Source: UBA8401 sp041665525 | Lineage (GTDB): Bacteria; Bacteroidota; Ignavibacteria; UBA10030; UBA8401 | Direction of reading: 5' to 3' | DNA length: 64,000 bases | Assembly (NCBI GenBank): GCA_041665525.1 | Contig: JBAYIS010000003.1 | Location: 170,658-234,657 of the forward strand | Shown: piece after piece, positions 44,614 through 54,306 of the stretch | Layout of the letters: each line of letters begins with the position of its first letter | Numbering within the stretch: the first letter of the stretch is position 1 | Position numbers and translations under genes: made by a program | Notes under the pieces: generated by a model | Databases searched by the model: none | What the model was told of the DNA's origin: nothing | Seen by the model: only the letters and a program-made list of their open reading frames with translations

Positions 44614-46071
44614 CTACTTCCCTTTCGATTCTATCCTCCGGATGTAGAAAAAGAGTGAAACAGCAAGTACGGTAATAATCAGTGTCGACACACCCAGTCC
44701 TTTGCGGCGGAAATAATATTCATCGATTGACTGTTGCGCTTCACCTTGAACCAATTCCGCTACCGAGATCCCCTTGGAAACGACCTCGCGGAATTTCTCT
44801 TCATTAAAGGAATGCACGAGGGTCTTAGACTGCAAGTCTGCTTGATGGGCATCGCGTAATTTGAATTTCGCTTCCGCCACTTCCATCCCTTTCTGTTCGG
44901 CAGCCGTCAACAGTGTCTCAGCGACCTGCTGATGATAATGAAGACTATCAATCATTGAACGCATTGTTTTTGCGACAGCAAATCCTTTGACATTGTTCGT
45001 TTCGCTGTGGCATCGGATGCAAACGGCCCGGCCGCTTGTTCCTACCAAATCGTCCGTCGCATGGAGGATTTCATGGTTGCTGTGGCACGTTTCACATTCC
45101 GGCAAATTCTTTTCATCGAACGCTTTTTTATGCGGACTGGCAGAGAATAATTCTGCATTTAATGCATGGCAGGTGCCGCATACTTTGGAGATTGATTGTA
45201 CTCCCGGCGGTACGGCACCGTGATTACCGTGGCAATCGTTGCACGCAGGAGCCGAAAGATCTTTTTTAACCATCAGTGCATTGCCATGGACGCTTTTGGA
45301 ATATTTCTCAAATTGATCGACCGGTATTTTATATTCCTTCATATACTCTTTATTGCTGTGGCATTTTGCACATGTCATCGGCAGGTTCGCCGGATAGATG
45401 GTGGAACGAGTATCGCTGACGGAACGGATGCCGTGACTGCCGTGGCAGCTGGCACATTCTGCAACTTTAACATCACCTTTTCCGTGCTTCATTCCATGAA
45501 CACTTGTCTTATATTTCTCCATCTGATCAACAGGAAGCGACGGATTGTACGCACGCATGAACGTTGCACTGGAGTGGCATTCCGAACAAAGCTTGGTAAC
45601 GTTTGCCGGATAGACAGGCGACGCAGGATTTTTCACACTTACAATGCCATGCGAACCGTGACAGGTGGTGCATTGCGCGATGTTTTCTTTTCCGGTGAAT
45701 GAAGTCCTTGCATGAACACTTGTCTGCAGTTCTTTCCATTGGTCCGTCGGAAGTGTTGAACCATATTTTTTCATTTTCTCTTCAGAACCATGGCACGCAG
45801 CGCATGCGGCGGATATTGCATTACCTTTCGGCACACCGGCGTATCCTGATTTTTTACTCATCGCAATATCCATGTCATCCGATTTCGCATCGCCGCCATG
45901 ACATGCCGCGCACGATATCCCTTTTTTAAAGTGAATATCCTTCGCAAATTTTTCGGATGGCAAATCACCCAAACCGGAATGACAGGTATAACATTGGTCA
46001 TCGGCGGAAGCAACCGTGTGAACAATTATTAACATCGCTGCGCCGATCAAGATCCTCTTCAGTCTGTTCAT
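44614..46071 (-). CDS. 11-heme membrane-anchored cytochrome of the bc complex
   Basis: About 485 residues; signal peptide (MNRLKRILIGAAMLIIVHTVASA), eleven CXXCH sites, most followed by GSHG or similar with additional ligand His, a long helical segment (residues ~400-460) and a C-terminal membrane helix (STLIITVLAVSLFFYI). Start ATG 46071 overlaps the cytochrome b stop by 4 bp, so it replaces cytochrome c1/f as the electron acceptor of the Rieske/b complex. The longer open frame upstream is inside cytochrome b. Confidence 0.88.
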   Translation of the reverse strand: MNRLKRILIGAAMLIIVHTVASADDQCYTCHSGLGDLPSEKFAKDIHFKKGISCAACHGGDAKSDDMDIAMSKKSGYAGVPKGNAISAACAACHGSEEKMKKYGSTLPTDQWKELQTSVHARTSFTGKENIAQCTTCHGSHGIVSVKNPASPVYPANVTKLCSECHSSATFMRAYNPSLPVDQMEKYKTSVHGMKHGKGDVKVAECASCHGSHGIRSVSDTRSTIYPANLPMTCAKCHSNKEYMKEYKIPVDQFEKYSKSVHGNALMVKKDLSAPACNDCHGNHGAVPPGVQSISKVCGTCHALNAELFSASPHKKAFDEKNLPECETCHSNHEILHATDDLVGTSGRAVCIRCHSETNNVKGFAVAKTMRSMIDSLHYHQQVAETLLTAAEQKGMEVAEAKFKLRDAHQADLQSKTLVHSFNEEKFREVVSKGISVAELVQGEAQQSIDEYYFRRKGLGVSTLIITVLAVSLFFYIRRIESKGK

Positions 46072-47147
46072 GCGAGCCATCCTACGATTGTGAGCGTGAT
46101 AACAAACATCACAACAAAGAGGCCATAGTACGTGACCTTCCTGCTGATCTTTCCTTCCGAGCTCTCCCTGTCCCATAACGGAACGGTCATCCACAACAAT
46201 CCCCCGGCGCCAAACATCAGAATGCCGAACAGTTCACCGTCGATAAACAGGACATGGCCAGGAATATACTTCAAAGTTTGGAACATGAAGAGAAAATACC
46301 ATTCAGGTTTAATTCCTTCGGGCGCGGGTAAAAAAGGATCCGCTTTATTTCCGAGTTCCCAGGGAAAATAAACGGCTAATACGGCTAAAACATTTAGAAC
46401 AATCAACCACAACAGAAGATCTCTCAACACGAAATTGGGGAAGAAGGGCATTTTCTTTATTTCTTCTTCCTTCAGATGCTGCATATGGATCGGCGTGCTC
46501 ATTCCTTGCACTTGTACGAATAATAAATGTAAACCAAGCATCAAACTGAAGACGACAGGAAGAATTGCGACATGGAGTCCAAAAAACCGTGACAGAGTTG
46601 CACCGGTCACTTCCTCCCCGCCGCGTAAAAATTCCAACATCGGTTCACCAATGACAGGAATGACGCCGGCGATGTCCGTACCGACCTTTGTGGCAAAATA
46701 CGATACTTCGTTCCAGGGGAGCAAATAGCCGCTAAATCCGAATGTGAGAGCAATGAATAGCATGAGCATTCCGGTGAACCATGTTAGTTCTCTCGGTTTA
46801 CGATATGCGCGTTCAAAGTACACACTGAACATGTGAATCATGACGGCAAGGATGAAAAGATTTGCCGCCCAGCTGTGGACTGACCGGATCAGCCATCCGA
46901 ACTGCACTTTCGACATGATGAATTGGATGCTTTCAAATGCCTGATCCTCGCCGCTCTTATAATACATCAACAGAAGGATACCGGTGACTACCTGGACAAT
47001 AAAAAGGAACAGCGATACGCCGCCGAAATAATACCAGACGGAATGACGGTGAACCGGAACGTATTTCTTGTTCATAAATTCCACCGCTTTCGCAAGGTGG
47101 AAGCGTTCGTCCAGCCATTGAAACATTTTCTCAGAGATCATGCTCAT
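46068..47147 (-). CDS. Cytochrome b (b6/subunit IV-like) of a quinol oxidoreductase
   Basis: 359 residues, about eight membrane helices, fused b6 plus subunit IV. Heme ligands His91/His105 (13 residues between) and His192/His207 (14 between, the b6-type spacing); quinol-site PEWY at 281-284. The Cys that binds heme c_n in plant b6 is replaced by Tyr (SVWYYFGG). AAGGAG seven nt before ATG. With the Rieske protein and the 11-heme cytochrome it forms a bc-type complex passing electrons from menaquinol to periplasmic cytochromes. Confidence 0.95.
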   Translation of the reverse strand: MSMISEKMFQWLDERFHLAKAVEFMNKKYVPVHRHSVWYYFGGVSLFLFIVQVVTGILLLMYYKSGEDQAFESIQFIMSKVQFGWLIRSVHSWAANLFILAVMIHMFSVYFERAYRKPRELTWFTGMLMLFIALTFGFSGYLLPWNEVSYFATKVGTDIAGVIPVIGEPMLEFLRGGEEVTGATLSRFFGLHVAILPVVFSLMLGLHLLFVQVQGMSTPIHMQHLKEEEIKKMPFFPNFVLRDLLLWLIVLNVLAVLAVYFPWELGNKADPFLPAPEGIKPEWYFLFMFQTLKYIPGHVLFIDGELFGILMFGAGGLLWMTVPLWDRESSEGKISRKVTYYGLFVVMFVITLTIVGWLA

Positions 47148-47164
47148 AGCAGCGCTCCTTCGGT

Positions 47165-47617
47165 TTAGGATTTATATACCAGAACTTCATCACCTTGTAT
47201 CGCAACCTCATACAATTCCAAAGGCCGCGGAGGAGGTCCTGAGACGTTCTTACCGTTCAGATCGTATTTCCCATTATGGCATGCGCACCAGATAAGGCCG
47301 AAATCATTTCGGTATTGGACGGTGCAGTCCAGGTGTGTGCAGGTAGCGGAAAACGCTTTGAATTCGCCTTTGGCGTTCCTCACAAGAAGGACAGGCTTAT
47401 TGCCGAATTTGATGATCGTTCCGGTGTCATTCACAAAGTCCGCGACTTTGCCGGCTTTAACACTTTTGACGATGACCTCTGCCTGTTTCGGAGGTTTCAA
47501 GTAGGAAAGAATCGGATAAGTAACGGCTGCGAACCATGCTGTGACACCGCCGTAAAGTAACCACTTTAGGAAATCCCTTCTGCCTTCTGGGATTTCCTGT
47601 TTAGGTTCTTCCACCAT
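47165..47617 (-). CDS. Rieske [2Fe-2S] protein
   Basis: 150 residues. Twin-arginine-like N-terminus (GRRDFLKWLL) with one membrane helix, then cluster ligands CTHLDC and CACHNG with SGPPPRPL, the conserved proline loop. AAGGAGG four nt before ATG 47617. Sits 18 bp before cytochrome b as in b6f/bc operons. Confidence 0.96.
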   Translation of the reverse strand: MVEEPKQEIPEGRRDFLKWLLYGGVTAWFAAVTYPILSYLKPPKQAEVIVKSVKAGKVADFVNDTGTIIKFGNKPVLLVRNAKGEFKAFSATCTHLDCTVQYRNDFGLIWCACHNGKYDLNGKNVSGPPPRPLELYEVAIQGDEVLVYKS

Positions 47618-47629
47618 TGTGCCTCCTTG

Positions 47630-49126
47630 TTATTTAGGATTGTGGCAATCGCTGCAATTCATCTCTTTCCATGCATCGCCAATATCAACTGGATGCCGAT
47701 ATTCGACGCCGCTCAATGAAAGTCGTAATTTGTCTTTTTCGAATTTTTGCGCCAGGATGGTATGGCACACATTACAGTCGCGGGAGAGCACTTTCCCTTC
47801 GGCAGTTTGATGTTTTCCGTCATGGCAGCGGAAACAACCCGGATTATACAGATGTCCGATGTTGTCCGGGAATTTTTTCCAGGAGACATTCATGAACGGG
47901 AAATAGTTACGGCTGTAAATTTTTTGTATTTCGCTGATCGTTGAATCGATCGCAACTTTCATCTCCTTCGCCACCGCCGGATATTTCGACTGATAATATT
48001 CCTGCACCCGCAACCGTATACTGTCCATCGCTTTTTCTTTGGTGGTATAAGGATAATCCAGAATTGCCACAGCAAGCGACTTCACATCCGGCAGTTTCGG
48101 ATCGATCCAACCAATGGACATTGCCGTGTTAACGGTGCGGGACGGCGGACGATAGATATGGGACGGACGGTTATGGCAATCGATGCAATCCATCCGGCGT
48201 GAATTTTGCTGTACCAATTCTTCGCTTAACGTGCTGTCGGTGCTTTGATAGACCCGCTCAACACCGGTCGCAATATCTTTCACGCGAACCCAAGGGATTG
48301 TCTGACGCGACGAGTCCATCGTAGCATACGTTATCTGGTGACCGATATTCATATGCCAGTGAATTCCTGACGTCGGCCCGGCTTCCACATTCCCTCCGCC
48401 GATTTTAATCAACAGTTCAAGATCCCACCGTGAATTCTCCTTATCGGAAAGGAAATAGGTATTTTTGTGCAGTTTTTCGCTAAAGAAATGCTTCGGCCAG
48501 TGGCATTGTTCGCATGTTTCCTGAGCAGGACGAAGATTATGAATCGGCGTTGGTACAGGTCGCGGAAATTTATTGAAGGCGACAGAATAGACCTGATAAC
48601 TCCCCGACAATTTTGATTTTACAAAATAACTAGCGCCGGATCCGATATGGCATTGCACACAACCGACCTTCGCATGGGGTGAATATTGATAGGCAGTGTA
48701 TTCCGGTTCCATCACCGAATGACATGTCGTCCCGCAGAACTGATCGGATTCCGTATATTCGTACGTTTGATAACTTGCAAATCCGGCGCTGAGGATTAAA
48801 CCGACCGAAGTAAATGAGACGAAAAAGAAATTTCGCCGGTGGATGGGATTATTAAAATCTACCGACGGAAGATGCGTCGATACATCCCCCGTCCTGAATC
48901 GCCGCCTTCGTTCCCGAATCATACCAAGCATTACCAATGCGGCTCCGAATACCAATACGGCCGGAAGGATGATAAATGCAATGATCCCCATATACGGCTT
49001 GGAATGGTCAGCAAAGAACTCCAATGTAAACAGGAATATAATGAGTCCTAAACTGACGCTGGCGATGGTAGCGCCAACAAGGCTGACGGTATTAAAGAAT
49101 GTCGATGGAAATATTTTTTTGAACAC
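47630..49126 (-). CDS. NapC/NirT-family 7-heme inner-membrane cytochrome (ImcH-like)
   Basis: 498 residues. Three membrane helices (about 12-35, 45-70, 103-120) precede a heme domain with FCGTTCHSVMEPEY, an unusual CX3CH in the NapC signature position, then six CXXCH sites. Three helices plus seven heme sites is the layout of Geobacter ImcH, the quinol oxidase used with high-potential acceptors. GTG start at 49126 with AAGGA seven nt upstream. Twelve base pairs before the Rieske gene, thus part of the same transcript. Confidence 0.88.
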   Translation of the reverse strand: MFKKIFPSTFFNTVSLVGATIASVSLGLIIFLFTLEFFADHSKPYMGIIAFIILPAVLVFGAALVMLGMIRERRRRFRTGDVSTHLPSVDFNNPIHRRNFFFVSFTSVGLILSAGFASYQTYEYTESDQFCGTTCHSVMEPEYTAYQYSPHAKVGCVQCHIGSGASYFVKSKLSGSYQVYSVAFNKFPRPVPTPIHNLRPAQETCEQCHWPKHFFSEKLHKNTYFLSDKENSRWDLELLIKIGGGNVEAGPTSGIHWHMNIGHQITYATMDSSRQTIPWVRVKDIATGVERVYQSTDSTLSEELVQQNSRRMDCIDCHNRPSHIYRPPSRTVNTAMSIGWIDPKLPDVKSLAVAILDYPYTTKEKAMDSIRLRVQEYYQSKYPAVAKEMKVAIDSTISEIQKIYSRNYFPFMNVSWKKFPDNIGHLYNPGCFRCHDGKHQTAEGKVLSRDCNVCHTILAQKFEKDKLRLSLSGVEYRHPVDIGDAWKEMNCSDCHNPK

Positions 49127-49152
49127 AGTTCGTTCCTTCGTGATGATGTAAC

Positions 49153-51954
49153 CTATTGATAACTAAAGACCATGGCATAGATGATCCAGATGACGATGCT
49201 GAATCCGATCGTCAGGGCGGTCCAGCCGAATACTTTTATTGCACGGATAACGATCGGCTGGTACGGTTCAACAAGAAATTGTTCGAGCGTTCCGTTTTTC
49301 ACATGTTCCTCGTATTCTGCCGGTTTATCGCGCTTCAATTCCTCCACGGACATACGGCCGGAGAAGACGACGATATCCATCGGGAATTTCTCCGGGCGCA
49401 GATGCGTGTTGAAGAAATGGATCGTAAAAATAAATCCAGTTGCCAGCAGCGCCTCATCACTATGGATAATTGTTGCCACGTTGATCGCCCATCCCGGCAG
49501 GAACGTAGTGAAAAATTCCGGGAACCAGAGCGTTGCTCCGGTCGAGCCGATAACAAACACACCCCAGAACACTGCAAAGTAATCGAATTTTTCCCAATAT
49601 GTCCATCGTCCATACTGCGGGCGTGGGCCTTTACCGATGAACCATTTTATCGAATCAATCGCATCGATTAAATCCTTTTTCATGGGGATAAGAGAATCCT
49701 TGCCAAACAGAAGATTCTTCCAGGTGCCGAATTCTTTTTTCTTTCGCCGGAACAAATCGACGATATGTGTAATAAAGATCCCAATCAAAAAGAGGGCTGC
49801 AACACGGTGGACGTATCCCGCAGATTCGAATCCGCCAAAGAATCGCGATACGACTCCTGCCCAATCGGTGTAGGAGAATTTCAATGTCATGCCGGTCAGC
49901 GCGAGAGAGATGAAACTCACCACCATGATAATATGCAGAATTCGGTTTAATCTGCTGAACCGCTGGTATTGAGGTTCGTTGGCATGTTCACGTTCAACTT
50001 TGATGTGTTCTTTTCTCATCTGCCATGCACGCGGAAGCCAGAGAATGGTATGCAATCCGAATATCGCGAAAGTACCGATGACGAGTGATGTCATTCCCCA
50101 GAAAACCCAAAAGAGGATGGGATACTTTTCAGGATCGTGATGCGTTGCATGCGTCAAATATCCGGCAAACCGTCTGTTCGCACCTGGATGACACTTCTGG
50201 CACGTTTGCACGACATTGGCGCGGCTTAAATGTGATTCGGGATTGGATGTCGGCAGGATATCGTGCGATCCGTGGCAGTCGTAGCATTTCGCTGTTTTTG
50301 TATATCCCAGCTGCGCAACCTTACCATGGTAAGTGTCAAAATATGTTTTGGTGATCTCGTCGTGACATTTGCCGCAGGTCGTCATCACCCCGAGTTTGAA
50401 TCCTTGTGCGTCGGTCCTATTAATGGTATGAGCAGTATGACAGTCATTACAGACCGGCAGCGGTTTATCCGATGTGGAGACAAGCCGCGAATGGATACTT
50501 TTCGAGAATTTTTCTTCGATGCCATGATGACATTTTCCGCAGGTAGCCGGCATATTTTTGCCGTTGACACTCGACGATGTATCCGCTTTGGGAAGTTCGC
50601 GGTGCGAAGTGTGACAATCCGTGCATTTCGCCGTAACTGTCAATCCACTTTTTGCCAATCCTTTCCCATGGATGCTCTCCGCGTAATGGTTGATGATATT
50701 GTGTTCCTCACCTTGATATCGTACAGCGGCTTTTTGGCCTTCTTGATGGCAGCGGGCGCAAAGTCCGGGAACATTGATGGCAAAGATTGGAGATTTCGGA
50801 TCAGCTTTCCCTTTCACACCGTGAGTGCCGTGACATTCTTTGCAGGTCGGAGCATTCTTATCGTTTGCAGCAAACAGTTTCCCGTGCGTACTGAGTTTGT
50901 ATTGATCGCCAACTTCCGTATGACATTGCGCGCAATCAACTTTTTTTGTGATCGCGTCGCAGGGACGGGAGTGAGACGATTTCACTTCGCTGTGACATTG
51001 ACTGCAGGCAACTTTCGGACCGTGTTTCGATGCGGCGTATTCCGACACATCTACGAATAACGAACGCCCATCCTTCGATGCTTTGATATCCTTCTTTTCG
51101 TGACAGGTCATGCAGTCTTTGTTCGCCATGCCCTGATCGTAAAACACTTTTCGCGCTTTGTGCGGCTGATGACAATCCACGCACGCAGGAAGAACGTTCG
51201 CTTCTTTCTCCCACAATTCCCCTTTAATCACTTTTCGGTGGACGGTCTCAATTTGAGTATGGCACTTCTGACAGGTCTTTGCAATATTCTTCCGGTTAAT
51301 GGACGATTTCGGATCGGTGTGTGGACGGACCATGTGCGGCGTATGGCAAGACGCGCATGTGGCCGCAACTGAAAGTCCTTTCTTCAACAATCCCTCACCG
51401 TGGATACTTTCCGTATAGTTCTCAAGAATATGATCCTGCGAAACAACACGTTGCCGGGAAACAGCTGCGCCTTCTTTGTGACATTTCCCGCAGGTATAGG
51501 GTACATTGAATGGAGCAATGGATGATTTGGGATTGGAGGAAGGAAGAATCTCGTGTTTCGTGTGACAATCAAAGCACCGGGGTGCCAATGGATCGCCTTT
51601 TGCTGCCTGCTGACCATGCCGGCACTGTGTATACTGATCCTGTTCGCCTTCGTGACAGGTTCCGCACTGCACCGATGTGATCGTTTCTTTATGAGGCAGA
51701 TTGTTCGGATCGAAACCATCATGACACGAAACACATTCCAAGTCCTTATGAATGGAGTTGCCGAACTTTTTCTCGTCGACGAACAGCGGAACGGATTTCC
51801 CGTTCTTTTCCATAGTCAATGTATGGTCCGTATGGCAGGCCAGACACTCAGCTTTGTCCTGTGCAGCAAGGGTCGTGGCAACGGAAACAATTCCACAACC
51901 AAAGAGCAACATCAATATTAATGGTCGCATAGTCATTCGTCGTGGTCCGGTCAT
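49153..51954 (-). CDS. 19-heme cytochrome fused to cytochrome b (CbcL-like)
   Basis: 933 residues. Signal peptide, nineteen CXXCH sites over residues ~35-600 (many in a SIHG...CxxCH...CxxCH paired pattern), then a membrane part with about five helices resembling the di-heme b subunit of formate dehydrogenase/hydrogenase (LNRILHIIMVVSFISLALTG, YVHRVAALFLIGIFITHIV, IHSDEALLATGFIFTIHFFN). This is the CbcL plan with roughly twice the hemes. Start ATG 51954 overlaps the preceding gene by 4 bp; ATGs at 51936 and 51930 also possible. Confidence 0.9.
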   Translation of the reverse strand: MTGPRRMTMRPLILMLLFGCGIVSVATTLAAQDKAECLACHTDHTLTMEKNGKSVPLFVDEKKFGNSIHKDLECVSCHDGFDPNNLPHKETITSVQCGTCHEGEQDQYTQCRHGQQAAKGDPLAPRCFDCHTKHEILPSSNPKSSIAPFNVPYTCGKCHKEGAAVSRQRVVSQDHILENYTESIHGEGLLKKGLSVAATCASCHTPHMVRPHTDPKSSINRKNIAKTCQKCHTQIETVHRKVIKGELWEKEANVLPACVDCHQPHKARKVFYDQGMANKDCMTCHEKKDIKASKDGRSLFVDVSEYAASKHGPKVACSQCHSEVKSSHSRPCDAITKKVDCAQCHTEVGDQYKLSTHGKLFAANDKNAPTCKECHGTHGVKGKADPKSPIFAINVPGLCARCHQEGQKAAVRYQGEEHNIINHYAESIHGKGLAKSGLTVTAKCTDCHTSHRELPKADTSSSVNGKNMPATCGKCHHGIEEKFSKSIHSRLVSTSDKPLPVCNDCHTAHTINRTDAQGFKLGVMTTCGKCHDEITKTYFDTYHGKVAQLGYTKTAKCYDCHGSHDILPTSNPESHLSRANVVQTCQKCHPGANRRFAGYLTHATHHDPEKYPILFWVFWGMTSLVIGTFAIFGLHTILWLPRAWQMRKEHIKVEREHANEPQYQRFSRLNRILHIIMVVSFISLALTGMTLKFSYTDWAGVVSRFFGGFESAGYVHRVAALFLIGIFITHIVDLFRRKKKEFGTWKNLLFGKDSLIPMKKDLIDAIDSIKWFIGKGPRPQYGRWTYWEKFDYFAVFWGVFVIGSTGATLWFPEFFTTFLPGWAINVATIIHSDEALLATGFIFTIHFFNTHLRPEKFPMDIVVFSGRMSVEELKRDKPAEYEEHVKNGTLEQFLVEPYQPIVIRAIKVFGWTALTIGFSIVIWIIYAMVFSYQ

Positions 51955-54083
51955 TTGGCGTCAGTATCCTTGGATTCCGGCTGTTCTTGCGATAGTTCCT
52001 GTTCCTTGATCCTGCGTAATTCCAATGGATGTTCATCGGCCATTTCCTCTTCCGAGATGGTTCCTTTCCACCAGGCAAGATTCATCGGATAGATATCGGG
52101 ATTGAAAATGATGAAATAGAAGTGCCAAACGATAATTGCCAGAGTTGCGAGCCACGCTTCATAATAGTGAACGACGCGAGCAACATCCCACCAAGTTTTG
52201 CCGAGAATATTGATGAACGTGACATCGAACCAAAGGATGAAGCCGGTCATTCCCATCACCATTGTACCCCAGATTAACGCCCAATATTCCGCCTTTTCGA
52301 TGTAACTGAATCTGTCCAGCAACGGTTTTTCTTTCGTAATCCCCAAATTATATTTCGCCACATTCATCGCATCGTAGGCATCGGAGATCTTCGGCAACAA
52401 ATCCCTGATAAGTTGTTTACCGCGCGGGACGAAGAAGATATAATAGAGATGGTATAAAGATGCAAGAATCATAATGACGGCGACAGTCCGGTGGATAATA
52501 CCGCGGATCTCGAACACCGATTCACTCAGAGAGCGGATACTAACCACCCACCACGCATCGGGGTAGCGCAGCATGAATCCGGTCAGCACCAAGGTGATGA
52601 AACTCAGTGCCAGTGAACCATGCTGCAGTCTTTCATTCAACGTCATCCGTACATATAAACTGTGCCCAATCTCTTCTTCTTCATAATCATAACCATGACG
52701 GCGATGGCGCAGTCGGCGTTTCGATTTACGACGGAAATCCAGAATATTGTGAATTGCCATACCGCCGATCGTTACAACAATCAGAACCACATAGAGATTC
52801 GAGATAAAATAGATTAATTCGTCTTCACTGTCCGCTTGCGTGGTGATATGCACTGCTCCGATCGCAAAATTCTCGCCGGCGCCAGGATGGCATTTTCCGC
52901 AGGTGTTGGCAAGGTTGGATTTATGAACACGAGACAGGGAATCGTTCGACGGCAGGATATCATGGAAACCGTGACAGCTTGCGCAATTGGCCGCTTCCTT
53001 ACTGCCGGATTTTACTGCCAGTCCGTGAAAACTGTCATTGAATGTTTTCGCCCTGCCGGTAGGAAGTCCGAATTTTTCGGACATCTTCACAGAACTGTGG
53101 CATGGTGTGCAGACCTCTTCGGAAACATGCAATTTTGAAACGGGAGAATTCGGGTCCTTCGTTCCAAGCAGTTTATGTTCGCCGTGACAATCCGTGCAGA
53201 CCGGCGACTGAGCATTGCCAGCGGCGAATGCTTTTCCATGAATACTTGTTTTATATGTTTTCACCACATCGGCATGACATTGTGAACAGGTGGTCGGGAT
53301 ATTCTGTTTGTTCACTTTCGAGTCCGGATGGGAACCTTTCTGCATATCGTGACTGCTGTGACAACTGACGCACGTTGCTGCTTTTCCGTTTCCATTCTTG
53401 AGTGCCTTTGCGTGCACGCTCTGTTCATACGCATGGACGAATTCCGAAGCGACATCCTGTGTTGATTCCTTCTTACCGTGACACGAGATGCACATCTTCT
53501 CCTGAGCGATCTTCACCGCAGCGGTATCTTTTCTTGCGCCGTTCGTCGGCATCAACACCGAATGGCATTGGATGCAGTTCGGCGAATTCAGAAGATTCGC
53601 GGCGAGCGCAGCTCCATGTGCGGATTTCTCAAAATGTGATTTTTCACCGGCATGACATGTGCCGCATGCATTCACAATATTCTTCCGGTTAAATTTCGAA
53701 CCTTCCACTTTTGGTGAAACAACGTTATGTGTTCCGTGGCATTGTTTACATTGCGAACTCTTGTCGGATCCGGCTCCGAGTACGGTTTTGTGAAACATAT
53801 GCTTTTGCACATCTTTCTGGTGGCAGGATGCACATTGGATCGGTTGTATTTCCTCTTTATGTGGGATATTATTCGGATCAAATCCTGTGTGGCAGGTGGT
53901 GCATGAAAATTTCTTATGAGGAGATATTGCGAGATGCTTGTCATCCACGAACAGGGAGACCGTCTTGCCTTTCTTTTCCATTGTCAGGGAGTTATCCGAA
54001 TGGCATGCAAGACATTCATCATTGGTTTGTGCAGGTGCGGCGAAAGTAAAAAGAATAAGGAGAGCGATCAAACGTAAAAACAT
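51951..54083 (-). CDS. 13-heme cytochrome fused to cytochrome b (CbcL-like)
   Basis: About 710 residues. Signal peptide MFLRLIALLILFTFAAPAQ, thirteen CXXCH sites, then the same membrane cytochrome b module (LNERLQHGSLALSFITLVLTG, IIHRTVAVIMILASLYHLY, VHYYEAWLATLAIIVWHFYF). The first three heme sites align with those of the 19-heme neighbour (ECLACH...LTMEK...GFDPNN), so the two are paralogues differing by heme-domain length. Start ATG 54083 with AAAGG upstream; longer frame rejected. First gene of the quinone-side block; 54084-54306 holds no gene. Confidence 0.9.
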   Translation of the reverse strand: MFLRLIALLILFTFAAPAQTNDECLACHSDNSLTMEKKGKTVSLFVDDKHLAISPHKKFSCTTCHTGFDPNNIPHKEEIQPIQCASCHQKDVQKHMFHKTVLGAGSDKSSQCKQCHGTHNVVSPKVEGSKFNRKNIVNACGTCHAGEKSHFEKSAHGAALAANLLNSPNCIQCHSVLMPTNGARKDTAAVKIAQEKMCISCHGKKESTQDVASEFVHAYEQSVHAKALKNGNGKAATCVSCHSSHDMQKGSHPDSKVNKQNIPTTCSQCHADVVKTYKTSIHGKAFAAGNAQSPVCTDCHGEHKLLGTKDPNSPVSKLHVSEEVCTPCHSSVKMSEKFGLPTGRAKTFNDSFHGLAVKSGSKEAANCASCHGFHDILPSNDSLSRVHKSNLANTCGKCHPGAGENFAIGAVHITTQADSEDELIYFISNLYVVLIVVTIGGMAIHNILDFRRKSKRRLRHRRHGYDYEEEEIGHSLYVRMTLNERLQHGSLALSFITLVLTGFMLRYPDAWWVVSIRSLSESVFEIRGIIHRTVAVIMILASLYHLYYIFFVPRGKQLIRDLLPKISDAYDAMNVAKYNLGITKEKPLLDRFSYIEKAEYWALIWGTMVMGMTGFILWFDVTFINILGKTWWDVARVVHYYEAWLATLAIIVWHFYFIIFNPDIYPMNLAWWKGTISEEEMADEHPLELRRIKEQELSQEQPESKDTDAK

Positions 54084-54306
54084 CACGGAAGCCTTTAAAT
54101 AGTCAAATGAATCTGATTTAGCCTGATACCACTGCCGAAAGAGAGTCAAAGAGCGTGCCGTCTATTTTTGATTAAAAATTCATCATTTTCCCTGCTTAAA
54201 TTTTCAACTTTGACGTACGTTCACTGTTCTTTTTTACTATTGGGAGTTTACAACAAACATTTTGTATTGCCGGAATGTAAATAAAAATCAGACTATATGC
54301 TCTGTT

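Noticed and set aside
46072..46194. Extension of the 11-heme cytochrome to 526 residues
   Set aside because: The added segment lies inside cytochrome b and lacks signal features.
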